This document shows positions 25,994-34,079 of a stretch of DNA of 61,475 nt, one piece after another. Position numbers and translations under genes: made by a program. Origin of the DNA: Planctobacterium marinum. Its GTDB lineage: Bacteria; Pseudomonadota; Gammaproteobacteria; Enterobacterales; Alteromonadaceae. The notes beneath the pieces were generated by a model, which saw only the letters and a program-made list of their open reading frames with translations, was not told the DNA's origin and searched no databases. The stretch covers positions 913,159-974,633 of the forward strand of contig NZ_JAJEWQ010000002.1 of assembly GCF_020687805.1 (NCBI RefSeq), written 5' to 3'. Numbering within the stretch: position 1 is the stretch's first letter; each line of letters begins with the position of its first letter.

Positions 25994-27721
25994 TTAGCTC
26001 TTCAGTATCTTTGTGTGGACTGAAGTATAAAAGTCGCTTTCAGATGACCACGTGTGCTTCATAGATTCAATATCAACGGATAATATTCGCAGCTGCTCAA
26101 TGTTTTGCCAGACTCCGCGACTCCTCGCTGCTTGAAATAGAATCCGGTTCATTAATTGATTCGAGAGGATTTGGCCTGAACTAGAATAACAGAGTGCCAC
26201 ATTACACCTGTCCGATTTTCTTAACTCGAACTCAATCAGACTATACCATTTCCCTGCATGATAAATGTCGGCAATGATCACTTGTCGTCTTGTGTAGGTT
26301 TCTGAATCCAGATACGACCATTGTCGTTGAGTGGCTGGTTTAGTTAAGGGAATATACTCTGTTGACTCGTCCAAAGCTCTCAAACGAGCACTGAAGCCAT
26401 CTTTCTTATTAAGTAATGAAATGGCCTCTTCGAATACTTTAAAGCTTGCGGGAAGGCCTTTGCGCCGTGTTCGGTGTTGATCTAAATTACCTTTACCCGT
26501 ACCGTTTTGTTTTTTGCCGCCACTACCTGTACCAAGCTCATTTGAAGGTTTATTTGGACTAGGAATAACCGGTTTGCTCATATATTCGCACTGTTCTTTG
26601 GTTGGCTTTTCAGGCCGTTTCCCCGCTAACGCTGAAAATTTATCTGTAGGTAGCGGAATACGCTCATTGGAGCATTGATTGTCTGGCTCATTTTTACTTT
26701 GTAGTGGTTTGTCACCTTTACTGGTTTTGGCATTAGGTTTGGGGAACGCGGGCTTTTTCTGGTCTGCAGGAAGAGCATTAGCCGGATCACCTTTGAGGTT
26801 GTTGTTGTCTCTATCCAGAAGCATATCTTTGAAGGGGAAAGCAGCTGAACAATGATCTATAGACAGCACTAACGTTCTCCAGGAATTATCTTTGAGTGAC
26901 TTAATTCTTTTAAATCTCACCGTGATGTTTGTGGTTCCTTGGAATGGGAACTGGCTTTCAATGTAAGCATACTGATTATTAACAGCGTTTTTCATCATCG
27001 AATCGTGAGGTAGGGTAGCGCCTCGCCAGGCATCCAAGGAGTTTAGTATGCGACCAATAATCCAACCGTCTTCGTCACTCATGTGTTGGCGCAAATGCAC
27101 TACACATTTATTCTCTGCCTTTAAAAAGCCACATTTTTCAAAGTTTACTATCTGGTTGAGATCATGTTTGTAATGTCCAGCAAATAACGCATGAGATAGA
27201 TCTGTGGAGAGGGCGTAATAACTGCGCACCAGTTCCATCATAGGGATTAATACACCGTATGGATCTGCGCCCTGTTTAATGGCTACCAGCTTTGCGCCAG
27301 TAGCTTTCCCGAAAGTATAGAAGTTGGGTGGAATTAAATATTTATCTTCTACTTTGTGGCCACCAGATATTACTTGAGTGGTTTCGGGGGAAATATCGAG
27401 ACCATAAATGATTTCGGTATTACCTGCTTTGGCTGGCTGACAGTATCCATTGTGCCAGATAGAACCTATTGAAATTAAAGGCAGCTGACCAGAGCCGATC
27501 AATATCGTTTGTTGCTTTTCTTTAATTACGCTTCGAGACGATGCAAGGTCTTTTGGTTCTGAGTGGATTAGGCTGTTTTCAGCTAGAGGACTTATGAGAA
27601 TTTGTATGTAGGGTTCGGTGGGTATATTTGGATTTTGCTTTACAGCGCCGAACCAGTCGACACGCCAATATTGGTCATCGGCAGGAAATTCCTTTATTCT
27701 TGGAATCCCTGCCGACCTCAT
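25994..27721 (-). CDS. tnsE: TnsE-like transposition protein
   Basis: In Tn7, TnsE directs insertion to replicating DNA, especially conjugal plasmids, by contacting the sliding clamp and 3' recessed ends. This 575-residue protein shares the Tn7 TnsE plan. An N-terminal DWFGAVKQNPN strand is followed by a helical GVLIPMMELVRSYYALSTDL segment, a low-complexity Pro/Lys/Ser linker (about residues 300-430), and a C-terminal domain with FKVFEEAISLLNKKDGFSARLRAL, TRRQVIIADIY and WYSLIEFELRKSD. I recognise it by recalled similarity, so certainty is moderate. It lies at the end opposite tnsABC, on the other strand, and its start is about 40 bases from the lipA-side end. Confidence 0.7.
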   Translation of the reverse strand: MRSAGIPRIKEFPADDQYWRVDWFGAVKQNPNIPTEPYIQILISPLAENSLIHSEPKDLASSRSVIKEKQQTILIGSGQLPLISIGSIWHNGYCQPAKAGNTEIIYGLDISPETTQVISGGHKVEDKYLIPPNFYTFGKATGAKLVAIKQGADPYGVLIPMMELVRSYYALSTDLSHALFAGHYKHDLNQIVNFEKCGFLKAENKCVVHLRQHMSDEDGWIIGRILNSLDAWRGATLPHDSMMKNAVNNQYAYIESQFPFQGTTNITVRFKRIKSLKDNSWRTLVLSIDHCSAAFPFKDMLLDRDNNNLKGDPANALPADQKKPAFPKPNAKTSKGDKPLQSKNEPDNQCSNERIPLPTDKFSALAGKRPEKPTKEQCEYMSKPVIPSPNKPSNELGTGSGGKKQNGTGKGNLDQHRTRRKGLPASFKVFEEAISLLNKKDGFSARLRALDESTEYIPLTKPATQRQWSYLDSETYTRRQVIIADIYHAGKWYSLIEFELRKSDRCNVALCYSSSGQILSNQLMNRILFQAARSRGVWQNIEQLRILSVDIESMKHTWSSESDFYTSVHTKILKS

Positions 27722-27737
27722 TTATTGGCTCTCTGGT

Positions 27738-27764
27738 ACAAAATAGTGATGTTCCAGTACAAAA
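27738..27764 (-). repeat. Right end of the Tn7-like element with paired TnsB-binding-like repeats
   Basis: Read on the minus strand, TTTTGTACTGG starts three bases after... the lipA stop region and TTTTGTACC follows exactly 21 bases later. The terminal TGTACTGG is the inverse of the other end's TGTACTGA. A third related word, GTACAAAG, lies in the last lipA codons. The 21-bp spacing resembles the overlapping TnsB sites at one end of Tn7. Confidence 0.65.
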
Positions 27765-28757
27765 TTACTTTGTACGGTCCAAATTAGGGTTGTAACTCAC
27801 AACTTCTTCACCCGCAGCCTGTTTATCAGCATGGTAACTGGAGCGTACCAGCGGACCGCAGGCGGCATGTAAAAAGCCAAGTGCATCAGCCTTGCGTTTA
27901 AGAGCATTAAACTCTTCTGGATGCACATAGCGCTTCACCGGGTAATGGTGCTTACTGGGTTGCAGGTATTGGCCCAGAGTCAGCATGTCCACATCGTGAG
28001 CGCGCAGGTCTTCCAGTACCACTTCAATTTCCGGGATCTCTTCACCCATGCCCATCATCAGTCCGGACTTGGTGGCAACATCCGGGTGTTGCGCCTTAAA
28101 TTTCTTTAACAGGTCCAGTGACCATTGATAATTTGCACCGGGACGACATTCCCGATACAAACGCGGAATGGTTTCCAGGTTGTGATTAAACACATCCGGT
28201 GCGCCATCTTTAAAGATTTCCAGCGCGCGGTCCATCCGGCCCCGGAAGTCTGGTACCAGTACTTCTATTTTCGTGGCTGGGCTGTGTTCGCGAATCGCGT
28301 TGATACAGTCCACAAAGTGTTGAGCACCACCATCGCGTAAATCATCTCTGTCAACAGAGGTGATAACCACGTATTTTAATTGCATTTCTGCGATGGTTTT
28401 TGCCAGTTTTAGCGGCTCTTCCGCACTGGGTGGTAGTGGTTTACCGTGCGCAACATCACAAAATGGACAGCGACGGGTACAGATGTCACCCAGGATCATA
28501 AAGGTGGCTGTGCCGTGATTAAAACATTCAGCCAGATTAGGACAACTGGCTTCTTCACAGACTGAATGGAGTTTATTGGCGCGCAGCGTTTTTTTGATAT
28601 TTTCTATGCGATCAGTCGTGCGTGGTAATTTAATTTTTATCCACTCAGGTTTGCGCAACATCTCTGCCTTTTCGGTCGGAATGATGGTGATTGGTATGTG
28701 CTTTACTTTTTCATCATCGCGCAGTTTCACACCTGCAGCGGGTTTAGCATTACTCAT
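27765..28757 (-). CDS. lipA: Lipoyl synthase
   Basis: LipA is a radical-SAM enzyme that inserts two sulfurs into protein-bound octanoate to make lipoate. Both clusters are visible: [12 protein letters not shown] (auxiliary cluster) and CTRRCPFC (radical-SAM CxxxCxxC). The typical C-terminal [14 protein letters not shown] is present. After this the protein continues with [10 protein letters not shown], and the stop lies next to the transposon end. The last codons may therefore have been altered by the insertion. Its start overlaps the end of lipB, with which it is cotranscribed. Confidence 0.98.
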   Translation of the reverse strand: MSNAKPAAGVKLRDDEKVKHIPITIIPTEKAEMLRKPEWIKIKLPRTTDRIENIKKTLRANKLHSVCEEASCPNLAECFNHGTATFMILGDICTRRCPFCDVAHGKPLPPSAEEPLKLAKTIAEMQLKYVVITSVDRDDLRDGGAQHFVDCINAIREHSPATKIEVLVPDFRGRMDRALEIFKDGAPDVFNHNLETIPRLYRECRPGANYQWSLDLLKKFKAQHPDVATKSGLMMGMGEEIPEIEVVLEDLRAHDVDMLTLGQYLQPSKHHYPVKRYVHPEEFNALKRKADALGFLHAACGPLVRSSYHADKQAAGEEVVSYNPNLDRTK

Positions 28758-29388
28758 TGAAACCTTCTATAAATTGTAAATCCTGAATGTTCAGTAAAGA
28801 ACAAAATGCTTGCACAATGGCTTTGCCGGCGTCTTGCATGTTAGCTATGCCCCCTAATCGGGCACTGTCGGTCATTTCCAGTCCCTGATAACCACAAGGG
28901 TTTATGCGCTGAAAGGGCGCTAAGTCCATATTAACGTTAAACGCCAATCCGTGAAATGAACAGCCTTTGCGAATGCGCAATCCAACTGAACAGACTTTCT
29001 GCTGGTTAACATATACTCCAGGTGCATCGGCCTTTGGATAGGCTTCAATACCATCTTTGCTAAGGGTGTTGACGATACATTGTTCCAGCGCAGTAACCAA
29101 CTCTCTGACACCGGTTTTAAGCCTGCGAATATCTAATAAGATATACATCATTTGTTGACCCGGGCCATGGTAGGTCACTTGCCCACCACGATCTACCTGC
29201 ACAATCGGAATATCACCCGGGGCTAAGATATGTTCTTCTTTACCGGCCTGACCTTGCGTAAACACCGGATTGTGTTCTACCAACCAGATTTCATCAGGTG
29301 TGTCTTTGTCACGGTTGTCAGTGAAAGACTGCATGGCATTCCAGATAGGAATGTAATCTTGTGTTCCTAATTGTCTGACAATCATCAA
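28750..29388 (-). CDS. lipB: Octanoyl-ACP:protein octanoyltransferase
   Basis: LipB transfers octanoate from acyl carrier protein to the lipoyl domains of dehydrogenases, the step before LipA. The 212-residue product has [14 protein letters not shown] (substrate-binding loop), then [23 protein letters not shown] with the catalytic cysteine/lysine region and the [11 protein letters not shown] end. The first two codons are both ATG. It begins directly after the ybeD stop codon and overlaps lipA by eight bases, so the three genes are coupled. Confidence 0.97.
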   Translation of the reverse strand: MMIVRQLGTQDYIPIWNAMQSFTDNRDKDTPDEIWLVEHNPVFTQGQAGKEEHILAPGDIPIVQVDRGGQVTYHGPGQQMMYILLDIRRLKTGVRELVTALEQCIVNTLSKDGIEAYPKADAPGVYVNQQKVCSVGLRIRKGCSFHGLAFNVNMDLAPFQRINPCGYQGLEMTDSARLGGIANMQDAGKAIVQAFCSLLNIQDLQFIEGFNE

Positions 29389-29652
29389 TTACAAAACAAC
29401 CCTGACCAGTTCCAGGTTCCCCAATTCTGTGTAGATGGTTTCCATGTGTTCTTTGCTGGTGACTCTGACACTGACAGAAACCGAATGATAATTACCTTTA
29501 GAGCTGGGCTTAATCGTTGGGTGATAATCACCCGGAGCGTGTTGCTGAAGACAAGCAATTACATCCAGCGGAAGTTGTTCCCCGGCCACACCCATAACTT
29601 TAAACGTTTGGTTGCAGGGAAAATCCAGTAGTTCATCAAAACGCGTATCCAT
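29389..29652 (-). CDS. ybeD: DUF493/YbeD family protein
   Basis: The 87-residue product matches the YbeD (UPF0250/DUF493) family, a small ferredoxin-like alpha/beta fold with no settled biochemical role. Typical segments are the FDELLDFPCNQTFKVMG start and the YHSVSVSVRVTSKEHMETIY end. It is placed between dacA and lipB, as in many gammaproteobacteria. A regulatory link to lipoate metabolism has been suggested from this placement. Confidence 0.93.
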   Translation of the reverse strand: MDTRFDELLDFPCNQTFKVMGVAGEQLPLDVIACLQQHAPGDYHPTIKPSSKGNYHSVSVSVRVTSKEHMETIYTELGNLELVRVVL

Positions 29653-29761
29653 GACTTCTACTCAAATAAAACAAAATAGCCTGTCATTATACCTGAATGT
29701 AATCGGATGAGATATATAAACGCTGGGAGTCGCCCCGGGCGGGGCGACAAAAAGTGGAATC

Positions 29762-30940
29762 TTAATTGTCCATACCTAGTTTGAGCTTGATGTAATCGGT
29801 CATGCGATCAAAAAAGCCCCCTTCAGCGACAGACTGCAGCGTAACCAATGGATACTCGGCAATGTCTTCACCTTCCAGTTGCAGGTACAGGGTGCCGACT
29901 ACTTCGCCTTTTTCCAGCGGTGCTTCGAGCTTTTTGTTCAGTTCAAAATTCGCCTGCAGGTTTTTGCGTTGGCCTCTTGGGATGGTGATCGGGGTATCTA
30001 CTGTGATGCCTAAATCTACGGTATCGCGATCGCCCATAAAAATACGATGGGAAACAAAACTTTCCCCTGCGGTGTAAGGCGTAATGGTTTCAAAGAAGCG
30101 GAAACCGTATTTTAATAACTTTTTATTTTCAACTTTGCGGGCTCTTTCGCTCTCCGTTCCCATTACCACGCTGATCAAGCGCATATCATCCTGTGTACCT
30201 GAGGTAATAAGGCTGTAACCAGCATCGGATGTGTAGCCAGTTTTAATGCCGTCTACACTCATACTGCGATCCCACAACAAACTATTGCGGTTGTATTGCT
30301 TTATGCCGTTATAGGTAAACTCTTTAACTGAGTAATATTTGTAGGCTTCTGGCACATCGCGGATCAGGGCTTTAGCCAACAGCGACATGTCGCGCGGTGA
30401 GGTGTAGTGGCTTTCGTCGTGCAGTCCGTGACTGTTCACATAATTGGTGGAACTCATGCCTAGTTTGGCGGCATAGGAGTTCATCATGGTGGCGAATGCA
30501 GATTCGCTTCCGGCAATATGTTCAGCCATGGCAACGCAAGCATCATTGCCACTTTGCACCACAATGCCGTGGATCAGGTCTTCTACGGAAACCTCTGTGC
30601 CTACTTCGATAAACATCTTAGATGAATCAGGGAAGTTCTTAGCCCAGGCGTTTTCGGAGATCGTCACCATATCGGTCAGGGCAATATTCCCGGCATTTAA
30701 CTCCTGACCGATAACATATAAGGTCATCATTTTAGTCAGGCTGGCGGGATTCAGTCTGATATCGGCATTTTGTTCCGAAATAATGTGCCCGGTTTGATAA
30801 TCCAGGAGAATGTGACCCTGGGCATTGACCTCAGGGGCGGGAGGCACAATGACTGCTGCAATACTGTTTGAAATGGCACTCACAGAGAGCGCGACAGCGG
30901 CAACAAAAGAATAAAGCTTGTTGTTTCTTAACATTTTCAA
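29762..30940 (-). CDS. dacA: D-alanyl-D-alanine carboxypeptidase (PBP5/6 type)
   Basis: DacA trims the terminal D-Ala from peptidoglycan pentapeptides at the outer face of the inner membrane. After a signal peptide (through SNSIAA) the three active-site motifs appear: SLTK near residue 67, SGN near 131 and KTG near 234. The C-terminal beta domain and a final amphipathic helix (FFDRMTDYIKLKLG) anchor it to the membrane. The length of 392 residues is normal. It stands between rlpA and ybeD with 110-base spacers on both sides. Confidence 0.97.
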   Translation of the reverse strand: MKMLRNNKLYSFVAAVALSVSAISNSIAAVIVPPAPEVNAQGHILLDYQTGHIISEQNADIRLNPASLTKMMTLYVIGQELNAGNIALTDMVTISENAWAKNFPDSSKMFIEVGTEVSVEDLIHGIVVQSGNDACVAMAEHIAGSESAFATMMNSYAAKLGMSSTNYVNSHGLHDESHYTSPRDMSLLAKALIRDVPEAYKYYSVKEFTYNGIKQYNRNSLLWDRSMSVDGIKTGYTSDAGYSLITSGTQDDMRLISVVMGTESERARKVENKKLLKYGFRFFETITPYTAGESFVSHRIFMGDRDTVDLGITVDTPITIPRGQRKNLQANFELNKKLEAPLEKGEVVGTLYLQLEGEDIAEYPLVTLQSVAEGGFFDRMTDYIKLKLGMDN

Positions 30941-31050
30941 TCCGACTTTATAGGTTGCTGTTTGATCTCATCCGTTGAGACTGAGAAAATTCGCCGTAAT
31001 ATAACAGATCCCTACGACGTAATAAAAAACCATTCGTTAAAATTTGTGTG

Positions 31051-31848
31051 TCAGTCTGCAGCCACTAATTTATAAGCCTCAGAAAAACCACTGCTTCTTA
31101 ATTCCTGCAATAATTTTTCCGGGTCGATATCACTGCTCAGTGGACCCAGCCTCAAACGAAACACACCTCCGGCTTCCGGCGTATGAGTGGGTACCTGATA
31201 AAGCTGTGCTAACCCCTTAGCCAGTTCAGACACTTTCTGGCTGTCTGAAAGCGCGGCAACCTGAATAAAGGTGCCTTTTTGTTCCGGCGTTTTTGATGGT
31301 GTTTGCTGCACTTTACCAATGGTCACTACGCCCGCTTCGTCAACGTGAATGACTTCCAGTTTCACCTGGGCCGTACCGGTTTTCAGCACATCCAGTTTTT
31401 TTGCGGCCGCCCACGACAAGTCGATAATTCGGTTGTTGTGGAATGGCCCGCGATCATTTACCCGAACGATGGCGGTTTTGTTATTTTGGGTATTCGTGAC
31501 TTTTACAAAAGAGGGCAGCGGCAGGGTTTTATGCGCTGCTGTCATGTCATACATATTGTAAATTTCACCATTCGCGGTCAGGTGGCCGTGAAACTTTTGG
31601 CCGTACCAGGATGCCTCGCCCTCAGCTTCGTAACCTTTGCCCTCCGGAATAGGGAAATAATGCCTGCCCAACACGGTATAGGGACGATTGTTGGCCTCTT
31701 TATATTCCACATATTGTGGTTGTGCATCATTGAGGCTGACCTCCAGCGGCGTTTGCCGGGGGGCGGAATCGTGTTTTTGGCTGTAGCGATCGGTAGACGC
31801 ACAGCCTGTAAACAACAAGGCTAACGATAAGACCAGTAAGCGTTCCAT
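31051..31848 (-). CDS. rlpA: Septal ring lytic transglycosylase RlpA (lipoprotein)
   Basis: RlpA is an outer-membrane lipoprotein that cleaves peptide-free glycan strands at the septum. I set the start at 31848 because MERLLVLSLALLFTGC gives a proper lipobox (FTGC). The open frame begins earlier but overlaps mltB. The double-psi beta-barrel shows GEASWYGQKFHGHLTANGE, MTAAHKTLPLPSFVKVTN and VRVNDRGPFHNNRIIDLS. The C-terminal about 75 residues form a SPOR domain (GTFIQVAALSDSQKVSELAKGL). It starts two bases before the mltB stop on the same transcript. Confidence 0.95.
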   Translation of the reverse strand: MERLLVLSLALLFTGCASTDRYSQKHDSAPRQTPLEVSLNDAQPQYVEYKEANNRPYTVLGRHYFPIPEGKGYEAEGEASWYGQKFHGHLTANGEIYNMYDMTAAHKTLPLPSFVKVTNTQNNKTAIVRVNDRGPFHNNRIIDLSWAAAKKLDVLKTGTAQVKLEVIHVDEAGVVTIGKVQQTPSKTPEQKGTFIQVAALSDSQKVSELAKGLAQLYQVPTHTPEAGGVFRLRLGPLSSDIDPEKLLQELRSSGFSEAYKLVAAD

Positions 31849-31849
31849 A

Positions 31850-32881
31850 TCACTGCCTCTGCATCGCTGCTCTGAGTTGTTCACTGAGTTTGAATACCAC
31901 CATGGCATATAGCGGGCTATGGTTGTAGCGGGTAATCACATAGAAGTTATCCAGTACTACCCAATACTCTTTTCCTTCTTCCAGCTCCAAAGCCAATAGT
32001 TTTGCCGGTGTATCGGGTGATGGCTGGATAGTATCTTGTAACAGAACACCGGCTTCAGAGAGTTCTTTCCAGCTATGATTGATGCTTAAGTCACTTTCCA
32101 CCAATTCCAGCGCTTGCTCATTTCCGATACTGGCTTTGAAAGCCACAGCTTCGCCGGTTTGCCATTTGTGTTGTTTAAAGTAATTGGCCACACTACCAAT
32201 TGCATCTACGGGGTTGTTCAAAAGGTCTCGCTGACTGTCCCCGTCAAAATCAATGGCGTAATGGCGATAGCTGGAGCTGATAAACTGTCCCCAACCCATG
32301 GCACCCGCATAAGAGCCTCTGGCTGCCAGTGGGTCCCAGCCTTCTTCACTTACCAACTTTAGATATTGGCCCAGCTCCTTCTTAAAGAAAGCTGCGCGAG
32401 GTGGATAGTGAAAACCCAGCGAATACAAGGCATCTAAAACAGAATAGGTGCCGGTATAGGAACCATAAAACGTTTCCACACCGATAATGGCGACAATAAT
32501 GTGAGCCGGGACGCCTAGTTCTGCTTCTGCTCTGGCCAGCGTTTTTCGGTGTTTTTGCCAAAACGCGAGGCCGCGTTCCAGGCGTTTTTCGGTTAAAAAT
32601 ATCGGATAGTACTGATACCAGGGCTTCGCTTCCCAGGGACGGGCAATGGCTTCCAATACCTTGGAATTTATACTGGCGGCGTTAACTGTATCTCTGACAA
32701 ATTTGCCGTCCAGCCCATATTCTTCAATGGTATCTGAGATGAATTGTTCAACTTCCTGTTCAGTGGCAACGGGATCGTTGCTTTCCTGAGGAGCTGCATA
32801 ACTTAAGGTGGCCGCAGTCAATGACACACAGCCGAACAGGGCAAGCTTAAGTTGCCTTATTGATTTTTTTAGCGCACACAT
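31850..32881 (-). CDS. mltB: Membrane-bound lytic murein transglycosylase B family
   Basis: MltB-type enzymes cleave the MurNAc-GlcNAc bond with formation of 1,6-anhydroMurNAc. The product has a signal peptide ending near SYAAPQ without an obvious lipobox cysteine at the cleavage site, so it may be soluble in the periplasm. The catalytic glutamate lies in IIGVETFYGSYTG. SYAGAMGWGQFISSSYRHYAIDFDGD is the other family signature. It sits between rodA and rlpA within the cell-elongation gene block. Confidence 0.93.
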   Translation of the reverse strand: MCALKKSIRQLKLALFGCVSLTAATLSYAAPQESNDPVATEQEVEQFISDTIEEYGLDGKFVRDTVNAASINSKVLEAIARPWEAKPWYQYYPIFLTEKRLERGLAFWQKHRKTLARAEAELGVPAHIIVAIIGVETFYGSYTGTYSVLDALYSLGFHYPPRAAFFKKELGQYLKLVSEEGWDPLAARGSYAGAMGWGQFISSSYRHYAIDFDGDSQRDLLNNPVDAIGSVANYFKQHKWQTGEAVAFKASIGNEQALELVESDLSINHSWKELSEAGVLLQDTIQPSPDTPAKLLALELEEGKEYWVVLDNFYVITRYNHSPLYAMVVFKLSEQLRAAMQRQ

Positions 32882-32958
32882 GCCAATAGCCTCTGTTTAC
32901 TGGGGATTTTGTTATTGTTGTTATCCCGCATTGCTTTGGTCTGATTTTTATTGGGCGA

Positions 32959-34077
32959 TTATTCCCGCGAAAGTAACTTTCGCCTTGTCGCCACTGACAT
33001 AAGAATGCCAAATCCTGCCATTAATGTCACCATTGATGTTCCACCATAACTCACTAAAGGCAATGGCACACCAACAACCGGCAATATTCCGGATACCATG
33101 CCCATATTCACAAACACGTAAACGAAGAAGGTAAGGGTGATACTGCCTGCCAGTAATTTACTGTATGCTTCCTGTGCTCTCATGGCGATATACATGCCCC
33201 TGGACACTATAAATAAATACAGGCAAATCAATAATATGACACCAAGAAACCCAAATTCTTCGCTAAACACAGAAAAAATAAAATCCGTGTGGCGTTCCGG
33301 TAAAAACTCCAGTTGTGATTGCGTGCCCTGTAGCCAGCCTTTACCTTCCATGCCACCTGAGCCAATGGCAATTTTGGACTGAATGATGTGATAACCTGAA
33401 CCCAAGGGGTCAGATTCGGGATTCAGAAAAGTTAAAACCCGCTGTTTTTGATAATCCTTCATTAAAAAGAACCACAAAATGGGCGTAAATGCCGATACTG
33501 CGACGGCAAAGAAGCTGAGTAATTTCCAGCGTATACCGGCCAGAAATATGGCAAAAATGCCCGAGCTTGCAATCAGCAATGAGGTACCTAAATCGGGTTG
33601 TTTGGCAATCAGTAATGTGGGCGTGACCACTAAAACTAATGCCGCTAAAACATTGAGAGTGCGCGGCGGCAGATCTTTACGGCCGATATACCAGGCTACC
33701 ATCATGGGCACGGCCAGCTTTAACAGTTCTGAAGGTTGGAAGCGGAAAAAACCTAAATCTAACCAGCGCTGCGCACCTTTACCGGTTACCCCGATCACCA
33801 GAACGGCCACCAGTAGCAATACACCAACGATATAGACATACACTGAAAGTCGGCGGAACACAGTAGGAGAGACCTGCGCTAACAAAAACATCACTGTCGT
33901 GGCCAGTCCAAGCCGAATTATCTGGCGCTGCACCAGATCCCAGTCTTGTCCACCCGCAGAATAGATAGTAAACAGACCTACTATCATCAGGGTTAATAAA
34001 CCCAATAACAATGGCCCATCCAGATGAAGTTTATACAGGAACGACTGATTTCTGGCGTCCATTTTTTCAGAATTCAT
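32959..34077 (-). CDS. rodA: Rod-shape peptidoglycan glycosyltransferase RodA
   Basis: RodA is the SEDS-family glycan polymerase of the elongasome, working with PBP2. The 372-residue protein has about ten hydrophobic segments, the SEDS signature QPDLGTSLL and the ERHTDFIFSVFSEEFGF motif. It ends with PLVSYGGTSMVTLMAGFGILMSV. The start lies two bases after the mrdA stop, so expression is coupled. Confidence 0.97.
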   Translation of the reverse strand: MNSEKMDARNQSFLYKLHLDGPLLLGLLTLMIVGLFTIYSAGGQDWDLVQRQIIRLGLATTVMFLLAQVSPTVFRRLSVYVYIVGVLLLVAVLVIGVTGKGAQRWLDLGFFRFQPSELLKLAVPMMVAWYIGRKDLPPRTLNVLAALVLVVTPTLLIAKQPDLGTSLLIASSGIFAIFLAGIRWKLLSFFAVAVSAFTPILWFFLMKDYQKQRVLTFLNPESDPLGSGYHIIQSKIAIGSGGMEGKGWLQGTQSQLEFLPERHTDFIFSVFSEEFGFLGVILLICLYLFIVSRGMYIAMRAQEAYSKLLAGSITLTFFVYVFVNMGMVSGILPVVGVPLPLVSYGGTSMVTLMAGFGILMSVATRRKLLSRE

Positions 34078-34079
34078 TG

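Larger units (their letters stand above)
8426..27761. mobile_element. Tn7-like transposon carrying pPIWI-RE and a QueC-like cassette
   Basis: The element is bounded by inverted TGTACTG-type ends. It contains tnsA, tnsB, tnsC and tniQ at one end and a tnsE-like gene at the other. Cargo comprises an orphan RES-domain protein, a four-gene QueC-like operon, an OGG-type DNA glycosylase, an HTH regulator and a three-gene pPIWI-RE system. It separates the convergent thioesterase and lipA genes, and its base composition is visibly more A/T-rich than the flanking housekeeping genes. The boundaries are inferred from the repeats, because no target-site duplication was found. An amber codon in tnsB suggests impaired mobility. 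Confidence 0.82.

Noticed and set aside
8426-27761. CRISPR array or cas genes inside the Tn7-like element
   Set aside because: I searched by eye for regularly spaced repeats beside tniQ and in the gaps and found none. No protein resembles Cas5-8 or Cas12k.
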